From NCBI RefSeq assembly GCF_016097555.1, contig NC_054703.1:14774977-14838976 (forward strand): 64,000 nt of DNA, given 5' to 3'. The notes below the pieces were generated by a model that saw only the letters and a program-made list of their open reading frames with translations, did no database searches and was not told where the DNA came from. The DNA comes from Gigantopelta aegis (Eukaryota > Mollusca > Gastropoda > Neomphalida > Peltospiridae). The position numbers were made by a program, and so were the translations under genes. This document shows positions 11,383 through 20,495 of this stretch, piece by piece. How positions within the stretch are numbered: position 1 is the stretch's first letter; the number at the start of each line of letters is the position of its first letter.

Positions 11383-11614
11383 AGCGTGGTCGGTCTAGGA
11401 TCGATCCCCGTCAGCTATTTCTTGTTCCAGCCAGTGTACCACGACTGGTATATCAAAGGCCGTGATATGTGCTATCCTGTCTGTGATAGTGCATATAAAA
11501 GACTCCATGCTACTAATGGAAACATGTAGCGGGTTTCGTCTCTAAAATATTTGGCATCCAATAGCCCATACTTAATAAATCAATGTGCTGTAGTAGTGTC
11601 GTTAAAGAAAACAA
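11383..11614 (+). mobile_element. SINE type 2 copy
   Basis: The partial head GGTCGGTCTAGGATCGATCC leads into CCAGCCAGTGTACCACGACTGG, GTGCATATAAAAGACTCC and a tail ending GTAGTGTCGTTAAAGAAAAC. Confidence 0.75.
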
Positions 11615-11868
11615 ACATTTAAACACTTTTTTATTTGTAAAATACTTAACTGGGATGTTAAATTCCCAGATCCTCACAATAATACCATGTGATACTTCAC
11701 GTGATATCCTGACGTCCGGATATAACACCATAGAGTTGCAAGTGATAAACCAAGAACTCAAACATATACATGTCTTGTGGCCGACAGTAGTGGAAGGAAA
11801 TGGCGTAGTCACTGACACTGTCAATACCCTGAAAAACAGAGACAGGGGAAAAACTATATATATAGAAA

Positions 11869-12120
11869 TAGATTATTGCCAGAGTGTGTTTCGGTATCGA
11901 CAATATCATATATTAGGAATAAACATTTTATTATGCAAGCCTCTGGCCAGCATAATGCATTATTTTTATTCCTAATATATGATATTGGCGATATCGAAAT
12001 ACACGAGGGTAATAACCTCTTTATCATAATATGATATGGTAAACTGTACACACAACTTTAATTCCAGTCCACCATTACTAGATATTCAAATATGGAGTGT
12101 CACCCTAGTACGTTGGCTTA
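11869..12120. repeat. Palindromic foldback repeat, copy A
   Basis: An imperfect inverted repeat of about 52-bp arms spans 11869-12017: TTCGGTATCGACAATATCAT is matched in inverse by ATGATATTGGCGATATCGAA. The family extends rightwards through a TTTAATTCCAGTCCACCAT segment to GAGTGTCACCCTAGTACG. A close relative is at 17333. Confidence 0.85.
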
Positions 12121-12467
12121 AATGTCAATAAACGTAGTGCCGTGACCTCGATTAATTTACATATAATTTGCAAAGCTATCAAATTCTTAAAGTATGTGAT
12201 TTGAAAAATATCACATACTTTGATTGTACTGAAAATGTAAGATATTATATGATAAATATACATACATACATATCCGTTTTGTGGATGCCTCGATAGCCCA
12301 GAACGCACCGTGATAAGTCTGCCATAGGTTCGAGTCCCAGCAACGGCATGAAACAATGTGTGAGGCCAGAAAGGATTTAATTATTTCCTGCGCTTATGCG
12401 TTAATATTTATGTATGTAATAGTCAACTTCGACATACATACAATATACTGAAGATATCCATGCATTA

Positions 12468-12477
<10 letters not shown>

Positions 12478-12543
<66 letters not shown>
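12478..12543. repeat. (CA)n microsatellite
   Basis: About 32 perfect CA repeats preceded by CATACATACATACA. Confidence 0.98.
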
Positions 12544-12545
<2 letters not shown>

Positions 12546-12568
12546 TATATAGATATTCATATATTAAA

Positions 12569-12650
12569 GGGGCGGGACGTAGCCCAGTGGTAAAGCGCTC
12601 ACTCGATGCGCGATCCGGTCCAGGGTTCAGAAAACTAAAAACCTTGAGCA
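12569..12650 (+). mobile_element. SINE head fragment
   Basis: GGGCGGGACGTAGCCCAGTG tRNA-like head ending shortly after the B-box region. No body follows. Confidence 0.6.
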
Positions 12651-12654
12651 CTAG

Positions 12655-12870
12655 TTTATGTTTATGTAAGGATATTCAAATCGACGTCATTTCCATTCAA
12701 AAAGAAACTGCGCCACATATTCTTACACCATTTGGATATCGAGTAATGGCGGACTGGAATTAAAATTACGTGTAAAGTTTCCAAAAATATGCAGTATTAA
12801 GCTTGAGATTATATGATTAAGTGATTATTACCCTTGACATTTAAGCAAACGTACTAGGGTTACACTCCAT
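12655..12870 (-). repeat. Inverted partner of the foldback repeat
   Basis: GGCGGACTGGAATTAAA and ACTAGGGTTACACTCCAT are the reverse complement of the right flank of the 11869 copy (about 12055-12120) and of 17520-17640. Together with copy A they form a roughly 1-kb inverted-repeat structure around the CA microsatellite. Confidence 0.7.
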
Positions 12871-13364
12871 AACTGACGTATGTGACGTTATTTTGAATGA
12901 AATGAAATATACATTTTAACCGTTTTTTATAATGAGAAGTTAATACATGAATGCTCTTTTCAAAGCCACATTGGTATGGGTTGGGGTGTAGTACCTGATG
13001 AGCGTGCAGGTGTGTGTGGTTTATTTGTTTGTAGTCATTTTTATTAGATACTATATACATCCGTTACCATGTTTTCCTCTTCAAGGCTTCTCTTAAAGGA
13101 ATGCTAAAGCAAGGCTTTTGAACTGGTATGCATATTCAACGATACATAATGCACATTATTGCTTAATATCAACAAGTATAATCGTATAGTTAATTAATAA
13201 AACGGTTAAATGTGACGGCTATTATATATAACGGGCGCAGCCATTTTGTACCATCCCAGTGAATACGCCCTCTGACGAGCTTTCTGTGGCCTGTACCTGT
13301 GGTTCCTGATTGGCAGGTGTATATTTAGACGGTCCCCAGACACTGTGTCTAGACACACTGAAAC

Positions 13365-14391
13365 GACGTGCCTTTTTTAGTAAGATCACAGGGTTTAAAA
13401 TAACCAAAACACTGCTAACACAAAAGGCGACAAAAGCAATGTACTTTATCCTATCAAAATCTAAAGACAATAACTTTTCAGTTGAATGTAAATTAAAATT
13501 ATTTGATTCCATAGTTGTCCCGATTCTTTTATATGGATGTGAAATATGGGGCCATGAAAATAATATTGATATTATTGAAGCTATTCATATTAACTTTTTA
13601 AAACACATCCTACCAGTAAGGAAAGGAACTTGGAAGAAATCCCCTTAAATTAATGATCCAACAAAGGATGATAAGTATCTGGGCCCGAATTGTTTCTGGA
13701 AAACAAACAAAAACATCCTTCTTATTGTATAAACTAATGTTACACGACTCTAACATATCTGGATATAATTATAAGTGGATAAAACACGTGGAAAATATAT
13801 TTAACCAACTAGGTATGACCAGTATTTGGATGTCACAAAACGTTTCATCTATACCACTACTTATTCATCACGTTAAATTAAGACAAAACGATCAGTACCT
13901 ACAACAATGGAATAGCGACATAGCTTCATCATCAAGGGGTAAAATGTACACCACAGTTAAAGAACATCTAACATTAGAAAAATATATTATAAAATTACCA
14001 CAAATATCCTGGACTACGTTACTAAAATTTGGAACATCAAACCATTACTTACCAATCGAAACAGGACGATGGAACAACACCCCAGTAGAAAGCAGACTAT
14101 GTACACTATGTAACACAACTGACATCGGAGACGAATTTCACTATCTACTTACATGCTCTTTCTTTCATAACTCCCGAAAAAAATTGTTAAAACCATATTA
14201 TTATAACAAACCCAACATGCTGAAATTTAAACAACTAATGACAAATAACAAAATAAGTCTTCTAAAAAAGTTGTGTAAATTAATAAAAGAAATTACGGAT
14301 AAATTCGGTAAACCTTAAAAAGAATTGTCTCCCAAGCTTATGCTGTCTTATTCCGACTACTACTATCCATGTTTGCATATATATATATATA
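13365..14391 (+). pseudogene. 5'-truncated LINE, C-terminal RT region
   Basis: Two consecutive frames (to 13646, then 13653-14318), separated by an indel, encode the part downstream of the RT core: ATKAMYF, LYGCEIWGHE, IWARIVSGKQ, then LPIETGRWNN and the zinc-knuckle-like LCTLCNTTDIGDEFHY. About 60 percent of residues match the LINE at 52582-54075 by eye. Translation ends at 14318. The 3' UTR is broken by a Tc1 insertion at 14392 and resumes at 15879. Confidence 0.9.
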
Positions 14392-15878
14392 CTCTTCAAA
14401 AAAAGAAACGCAAAAGGGTACAAATGGGTTATAACTCCGATTTTATGTTTCCTACCGGTTCATGCTTTGTGAATATAAGGTCATTGCATGTCCCAAACAC
14501 ATTCCCACGGTTACATTCGATAAAACGCAGCTACTGTACAATAAAGTTCCAAAATGTGAATATTCGCAAAAACGCAGCCACGTGCAAACCATGTCACCAC
14601 TGCACGTACGTTGTCTGCACGTGCAACATGAACACCGACAGTATAAAAGTGCAGGGTGTTCGCTTGCCTGGCCTCTGTATCTGGCCGACAGTTGACAATC
14701 CAGGACATGCCACGTCTCAGTGAACCGCAGAGAAACAATGCCATCGGCCGACTAGACGCAGGCGAATCCAGAACGGCCGTTGCCAGGGCATTCCATGTGT
14801 CCCCAAGCACCATCTCCAGACTGTGGGACCGTTACCAGCAACATGGATCAACACGTGACCTCCCTAGATCCGGTCGACCACGGGTCACTACCCCCGGGCA
14901 GGACCGCTACATCCGGGTACGCCACCTTCGGGAACGATTGACTACTGCCACCTCCACAGCCACAGCAATACCAGGTTTGCGCAGGATATCCGACCAGACC
15001 GTACGGAACCGCCTACGTGAGGTAGGAATTCGTGCCAGACGTCCAGTTCGAGGTGTCATCTTAACACCACAACACCGTCGACTCCGACTGCAGTGGTGCC
15101 AGATTCATCGACAATGGCCTCAACTGCGATGGAGACAGGTGTGGTTCAGTGACGAGTCCCGATTTCTGCTCCGACGTCATGATGGAAGATGTCGCGTGTA
15201 TAGGCGTCGTGGTGAACGTTATGCGGCAAACTGCGTGCAGGAAGTGGACAGATTCGGCGGGGGTAGTGTCATGGTGTGGGCAGCCATCTCACACACTGGC
15301 AGAACTGACCTGGTCCACGTGCAGGGCAACCTGAATGCACAGGGCTACATTGACCAGATCCTCCGGCCACACATCGTTCCAGTTATGGCCAACGCCAACG
15401 CAGTGTTCCAACATGACAACGCCAGGCCTCACACAGCACGTCTCACAACGGCTTTCCTACAGAACAACAACATTAATGTCCTTCCTTGGCCATCGACATC
15501 ACCGGATTTGAACCCAATTGAGCATCTATGGGACGAGTTGGACCGACGCCTCCGACAGCGACAACCACAGCCCCAGACCCTGCCCGAGCTGGCAGCAGCC
15601 TTGCAGGCCGAGTGGGCCACCATCCCCCGGGACGTCATCCGTACTCTGGTTGCTTCAATGGGCAGGCGGTGCCAGGCAGTTGTCAACACACGCGGAGGCC
15701 ACACCCGGTATTGACTCCAGATGACCTTGACCTTGGTGGTGTGTCCTATCACTTACTCACAATGGACTAGAGTGAATTGTGAACAATCCTGCAACATTTG
15801 GTAATTATCGGACTCACCATTCAATAATTAAATCAATTCTCCAAATGTTACGACAATGTGGTTTTGCGTTTCATTTTG
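14392..15878 (+). mobile_element. Tc1-family transposon, near complete
   Basis: About 1.49 kb between TA dinucleotides, inserted into a LINE 3' UTR. The left end carries AAAGAAACGCAAAA; the right end ends TTTTGCGTTTCATTTTG, its inverse, but lacks the outermost few bases. A TATA-like TATAAAAG lies about 60 bp before the transposase start, and two CACGTG motifs occur upstream. The interior is clearly richer in G+C than the surrounding DNA, which suits a recent arrival. Confidence 0.88.
14707..15714 (+). CDS. Tc1-like DD34E transposase (335 aa, intact)
   Basis: Cut-and-paste DNA transposase that binds the element's terminal repeats and inserts at TA. The start chosen is the first ATG in frame, giving MPRLSEPQRNNAIGRL. 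The N-terminal helix-turn-helix pair includes SPSTISRLWDRYQQHG and is followed by the GRPR hook (SGRPRVT) and a second HTH around residues 75-110. The catalytic triad is visible: D in WFSDESRF, D in FQHDNARPH and E in SPDLNPIEHLWDE, with 34 residues between the last two. The 335-residue length is typical for Tc1. There are no stops or frameshifts. It lies within its own transposon, and right-end erosion may limit mobility. Family assignment is firm; activity is inference. Confidence 0.95.
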   Translation: MPRLSEPQRNNAIGRLDAGESRTAVARAFHVSPSTISRLWDRYQQHGSTRDLPRSGRPRVTTPGQDRYIRVRHLRERLTTATSTATAIPGLRRISDQTVRNRLREVGIRARRPVRGVILTPQHRRLRLQWCQIHRQWPQLRWRQVWFSDESRFLLRRHDGRCRVYRRRGERYAANCVQEVDRFGGGSVMVWAAISHTGRTDLVHVQGNLNAQGYIDQILRPHIVPVMANANAVFQHDNARPHTARLTTAFLQNNNINVLPWPSTSPDLNPIEHLWDELDRRLRQRQPQPQTLPELAAALQAEWATIPRDVIRTLVASMGRRCQAVVNTRGGHTRY

Positions 15879-16033
15879 TATTATTATTATTATTAGACCG
15901 TTTTTGTTTTGATATTGTACATATAAATGTTCTCCTGTAAACCCCATCTTGTCACTGTCATATAATTATTGTTAATGTACCTCATATGCCGCTGAATAGC
16001 GGCCTGAGTGAAATGAAGTTCTGTTCTGTTCTG
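15879..16033 (+). mobile_element. Displaced 3' end of the LINE at 13365
   Basis: CTCATATGCCGCTGAATAGC and the terminal TTCTGTTCTGTTCTG match the 3' end of the LINE at 54270-54326. It continues the 3' UTR interrupted by the Tc1 insertion. Confidence 0.85.
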
Positions 16034-16653
16034 CGTGATAATCTCAAATCGTAATTGACATTATCAGCCGTCCTGCTTTATTAATGTAAGTAATTCTGTA
16101 AAACCCTTGATTAAGTAGACTTTCCCTTCTAAAATCACAAAACTGACCAATTACGTAGTCCCAAAGAAAAGAAAATTATCACTTGGGTATCGTGAGTGTT
16201 CATTTTTGCTCGAATGTATCCTACCAATAGACCTATTAATATACATTTTTTTCTTTGGATTTTTTAAAAGGAAAAAAAAAATACTATAACTCCATTTCGT
16301 TATATTGATGCAATTTGAAATATATTTAGTTAAATAGTTTATTATACTATCAAGTCATTTATGTTGTTTTACAAGTCAGGATGATGAAAGAGAAGTGCCG
16401 TGTCGTAAATTAGAGCATTTGTTTACACTGCATAGAGAAGTTGGACGGAGCTGACGCCACTTCGCCCCAAGCTATACCACAGGACGTCACAAAAACGAAA
16501 CAAAATGGCTGCCCCCAGTTAGCAGGAATAATCATGTGTTTTTTTATTAACTCTAAAATTACGCGTTTTTCATTTGTTAAAGTGTCAGTATGTGTTGGTG
16601 GTCCGGGTATGCATCTTTCCAACACATAAGGCTCTTGTTGGAGTTTAGTCTAC
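16034..16653. other. Unassigned sequence
   Basis: No convincing gene or repeat. A short GACGTCAC/AACAAAATGGCTGCC stretch (16480-16515) resembles CRE and YY1-like motifs but is isolated. Confidence 0.4.
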
Positions 16654-16772
16654 CTTTAAAGGGACATTTCTTGGTTTATTGCCATTGTTAAAATGTTGCC
16701 GACTAACAGAGATGTCATAATGACTAAAATTGCATATTCAATACATTGTCTTCATAAAATGTCAGTGTATAT
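16654..16772. mobile_element. MITE family 1, copy 3, left part
   Basis: TTAAAGGGACATTTCTTGG and CCGACTAACAGAGATG match the left end of the family. The right part appears at 17935-18098. The intervening DNA consists of other inserted repeats. Confidence 0.7.
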
Positions 16773-16914
16773 AAATACAGAACTTCACATACATTGTTTT
16801 CGCTTCCTATTTATTGCACGCGTTTATTTTGCGCAAGAATATATATCGAGTGGTTTGTTCTTTCGCGTGCAATAAATAGGAAGCGAAAACAACGTATGTG
16901 AAGTTCTGTATTTA
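16773..16914. repeat. Palindromic foldback element with 50-bp arms
   Basis: The arm from 16773 (ATACAGAACTTCACATACA through TTATTGCACGCG) is matched almost perfectly in inverse by 16864-16914, leaving a loop of about 41 bp. A half copy of the arm occurs at 43655-43705, so it is a dispersed family. Confidence 0.92.
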
Positions 16915-17332
16915 TTACATACCAAACGGTTTTTAATTTAACGTCATAACAACACTTTGTTAAATCTATGATCAAAACTCCTTTCATGGATTCATTTAAC
17001 GATAAGAATCATACTCTGCGGCAGCCTTGTGTAATGTTTCAAATACGATATGACGTCATTTGTAAATCATATATGACGTAAGTAAATAAAAGGCACTAAC
17101 TGCAGTAAAAGGAAAAAGGGTATTCTCCATTTAAAAGTTTTGGTCCAGATTGCACATATGTGCGATACAGGATAAATTTATTACTCGGTTTCAAAAGGCC
17201 TTTATCACTGTAGTAAGACTGAATAGGTATGTAATAAATTATATAAATATAAATAAAAATATAAATATAAATATAAATATATTAAGTGTTCTGATCGTCC
17301 TGGTTATTATACTAATATATATAGATTATAAG

Positions 17333-17910
17333 AGTGTTTTTCGGTATCGTCAGTATCATATATTAGGAATAGAAATTTTATTATGCGAGCCTCTGCCGAG
17401 CATAAAACATTATTTTTATTCCTAATATATGATATTGACGATACCGAAACACACGAGGGTAATACTCTCCTTATCATATAATCTCAAACTTAATACAACA
17501 TGTTTTTGTAAACTATACACGCAACTTTAATTCCAGTCCGCCATTATTAGATATTCAAATGACGGAAGAATATGTGACGCGGTGTCTTTTTGAATGGAAA
17601 TGACGTCAAACTTGAATGACGTCAGGTTTGGATATACTTACATAAAAAAAAAACTAGTGCTTAACATGTTTTGTTTGTGGGGTTTTTTGTGTGTGTGTTT
17701 TTTTGTGTTGTTTCTGAACGCTGGACAGCTTTCAGTGTAAGGTTATTGTTGAAATGTTTTTGTTTGATGACTATGAATGTATGCATCAATTATGGAGTGT
17801 CACCCTAGTATCTTTGCTAAAATCTATAAATAAACCTAGTGCCGTGACCTCGATTGATTCACATCTAATTTGCAAATATCACATACTTTGATTGCACTGG
17901 AAATGTAAGA
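17333..17910. repeat. Palindromic foldback repeat, copy B
   Basis: Palindrome at 17333-17468 (TTCGGTATCGTCAGTATCAT with inverse ATGATATTGACGATACCGAA) followed by the same flank as copy A: TTTAATTCCAGTCCGCCAT, GAGTGTCACCCTAGTA and GTGCCGTGACCTCGATT. Confidence 0.85.
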
Positions 17911-17934
17911 TATTGTATAATAAATATTTTTTTC

Positions 17935-18098
17935 GTACATACGATAATATTGGCAGGTACATGCAAACATTATGATGACCAGGAACACATTGCATGTACA
18001 GACACCGATATTCTATATAACAAACTAGAGTCGATAAAATAGTTTATTAGTTTTCAACATTTTAACAATGGCAACAAACTCAGGACTGATAAACATTA
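17935..18098. mobile_element. MITE family 1, copy 3, right part
   Basis: Body and right end of the family (ACAGACACCGATATTCTA, then AACAATGGCAACAAACTCAGG), more diverged than the other copies. Confidence 0.65.
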
Positions 18099-18299
18099 TT
18101 TCTTATTATTGTTCTAATAGTATACACAGTATTCGGAGGTTTTAAACTACTTTTCTTTTCTTTTTTCAATTGTGCCATAGGAATCATTTATATAATTCAA
18201 ATAAACCTTTGTTTTTCTTTTTTATTATTGCTTTGCGGATGCAGTAAGTGTACTGAAGGGAACTGACAGACACGTCACTTTTCTAAATATAGATGAAAT

Positions 18300-18455
18300 G
18301 GCAGTCTTCTTAGAGGAGATTATTCATCATTTACGGGCGTGGCTTTTGTGACGTGAGCAATTTCATCAACTTGCGTCACTGTCTACTGCGCATTTGTTCG
18401 GCCATCTTGGATAATGCAATAGTGTAATCGATATCCCCTATAGTGAGGGTATTAC
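18300..18455 (-). repeat. Dispersed copy of the YY1-like block
   Basis: On the minus strand: GGATATCGATTACACTATTG, CCAAGATGGCCGAAC, ATGCGCAGTAG and CCACGCCCGT. The same ordered motifs occur in the four blocks at 45220, 47285, 49905 and 55150. It lies just downstream of the galactosyltransferase exon. Confidence 0.75.
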
Positions 18456-18469
18456 TAATATCAATGTGG

Positions 18470-18515
18470 AAAGTTCCCCATTTGCTCTAGTGGTGTCGAT
18501 AAACAAAACACACTT
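18470..18515 (+). mobile_element. SINE tail remnant
   Basis: GCTCTAGTGGTGTCGATAAACAAAAC resembles the usual SINE 3' end. Only the tail is recognisable. Confidence 0.45.
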
Positions 18516-18535
18516 CCTACTGAAGATTCACCTAC

Positions 18536-19200
18536 CTTTGCCACGGCCTTCACGCTGAAATTATAATACCAATCTGGAAAGTCCCCAACCAGGTGCGCAT
18601 TCAGCATGAAACAATGGAAGCGTGTCCGGCCTGAGGAATCGGCAGAATTACCAATGACCACCCCCAGGTTTTCCATGCACTCGCCGAAAGAAAGATCCTC
18701 CGCCTCGCCATCTTGTCGACAGATCGACTTGTTGGCTCTTCCTTGAACCCCATACCTGGTCAGGGCCTCTTTGCTTATTACGTAACCGGCCCCGCCGCTG
18801 TTGTACGTCCGTCTGTCGTTAATGTACTTAAAATGGTGGCCGAAATAGACGGGGCGCGAGGCGTTCTGGGTAGACAGCAAGTAACGTAGGTTTTCGATGA
18901 TGACGTAGGTGTCATCGTCCGTCTTCATGAACCAATCGGCGTCGTTCAGGTGGTGCTGGTAGATGTAGTAAAACGCCTGCATGGTTTTCGCCGTCAGGTG
19001 GTCCCGCCCCTCGGAGACGTTCAGTCCGATAACAGGGAACGTGGAGTTGGAGACGGAGCTGAAGAAGAGAAGCACGTCACATCTCTTTCCCCACGTGTCC
19101 TTGACCGCAGCGGCCTTGTTCCCCAGGTTACGTGGTGACGTCATCACCCAGCAGAGGATGCGCACCTTTCGGCGCAGTTCTTCTCCTACTCTGTCGTCAT
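18536..19200 (-). CDS. C1GALT1: Internal exon of a core 1 beta-1,3-galactosyltransferase (GT31)
   Basis: Encodes most of the luminal catalytic domain of glycoprotein-N-acetylgalactosamine 3-beta-galactosyltransferase, a Golgi type II membrane enzyme that adds galactose to GalNAc-Ser/Thr to make core 1 O-glycans. On the minus strand the exon is bounded by acceptor TATTTCAG at 19201 and donor AAAG|GTAGGT at 18535, 665 nt in one open frame. Motifs in order: RILCWVMTSP, VKDTWGKRCD, the metal-binding KTDDDTYV (about 18905), GGAGYVISKEAL, then CRQDGEAEDLSFGECM and GRTRFHCF, ending FPDWYYNF. NFS and NAS are potential glycosylation sites. The N-terminal membrane anchor and last exon are not in this exon and were not recognised nearby. 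Invertebrates carry several paralogues, so the exact orthology is open. Confidence 0.9.
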
Positions 19201-19245
19201 CTGAAATATACACACAAAGTGACACAGTAAATTTACACTTAGTGA

Positions 19246-19560
19246 GCGGCCGGATATAGCTCATCAGCAGAGTGCTCTCCTGAGGTGATTGGATGGTAGG
19301 ATCGTATCCCCTTGGCGGACCTTTTTTTGTTGTTGTTGTTGCTTTGTAATTTTTTTATTTATTTGTATTTGTTTTTTTTCTTATTTTCTTCTTATTATTA
19401 TTTTAGAGCGGGACATACCCCAGGGTAAAGCGCTCGCCTGATGCACGGTCGGTCTAGAATCCATCCCCTTCAGTGGGCCCGTTGGGCTTTTTTCGTTCCA
19501 ACCAGTGCACCGGAACTGGTATATGAAAGGTCGTGCTATGTGCTATCCTGTGGAAGGGGG
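19246..19560 (+). mobile_element. Two SINE heads in tandem
   Basis: A tRNA-like head at 19246-19320 (GGATATAGCTCATCAGCAGA) with a T-rich tail is followed by a second head and part body at 19405-19560 (GCGGGACATACCCCAGGG, CCAACCAGTGCACCGGAACTGG). Neither has the usual 3' end. Confidence 0.6.
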
Positions 19561-19839
19561 GTGCGGCAACTTGATCTTGAAGGTGACGAGTTTCAGTCAG
19601 TTCGAGTTTTCGAAATTAATATGTAAGAGTTCAAATCTGAACCAGAAGTAAATGATATTATTGAACGTTAATGTATTTTGAATGTTGAATACCGCATAAC
19701 ACTCAGTACATTTGGGGTTTTTTTTCTTCATAAAATTAGATATTTTTAATTATTTTAATTATTTGAAATAAGAAAAATAATTTTAAAAAAGGGGGGGGGG
19801 GGAAGCACAAAAACAAGCACTAATGCAAATCAGGAACTA

Positions 19840-19846
<7 letters not shown>

Positions 19847-19911
<65 letters not shown>
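19847..19911. repeat. (TA)n microsatellite
   Basis: More than 30 TA repeats, preceded by a G homopolymer at about 19790-19802. Confidence 0.97.
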
Positions 19912-19914
<3 letters not shown>

Positions 19915-20050
19915 CAGCGCTAACAATTATTACAAATGCTCTTTGAAGTTAACCAGGCTGTGTTTGTAATTAGGTAATTAGGTAATTGCCTTGTCTTAGT
20001 TCTCTTAGTAATTAGGTATTACGTAGCGACCACCGGCAAATAAACATAGG

Positions 20051-20275
20051 GTCAGTTGCGTCGTTGTTAAGTCATCGGACTATAGGCTGGTAGGTACAGG
20101 GTTCGCAGCCCGGTACCGGCTCCCACCCAGAGCGAGTTTTAACAACTCATTGGGTAGGTGTAAGACCACTACACCCTCTTCTCTCTAACTAACTAACTCA
20201 CTGTCCTGGACAGACAGCCCAGATATCTGAGTTGTGTGCCCAGGACAGCGAGTTTGAACCTTAATTGGATATATC
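20051..20275 (+). mobile_element. SINE type 1 copy
   Basis: Head GTTGCGTCGTTGTTAAGTC, B box GGGTTCGCAGCCC, body CACTACACCCTCTTCTCTC, CTGTCCTGGACAGACAGCCC and the end AACCTTAATTGGATATA. Confidence 0.8.
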
Positions 20276-20495
20276 CACTATTACACGTGTGATTCGTATG
20301 ACTTTTATTAACTCGGTTAACTTGTGTTGAACCATCTGGATAATAATCAATACGCTGACTTGCTGAACAAATACGAAACAGCCTATTTCCAATCAATCGA
20401 CTTAAGACTAGATCAAACCACGCCAGTTGTCAGTTTAAAAGTATAAGCTCTATAATATGTATAAGCGGTATTATGAAAATTATGAATTTCGCCGT

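Noticed and set aside
13222..13512. Minus-strand frame over the LINE 3' region
   Set aside because: Overlaps the plus-strand LINE coding region and has no recognisable domain.
18950..19259. Plus-strand frames opposite the galactosyltransferase exon
   Set aside because: Shadows of the minus-strand coding exon; no domain similarity.
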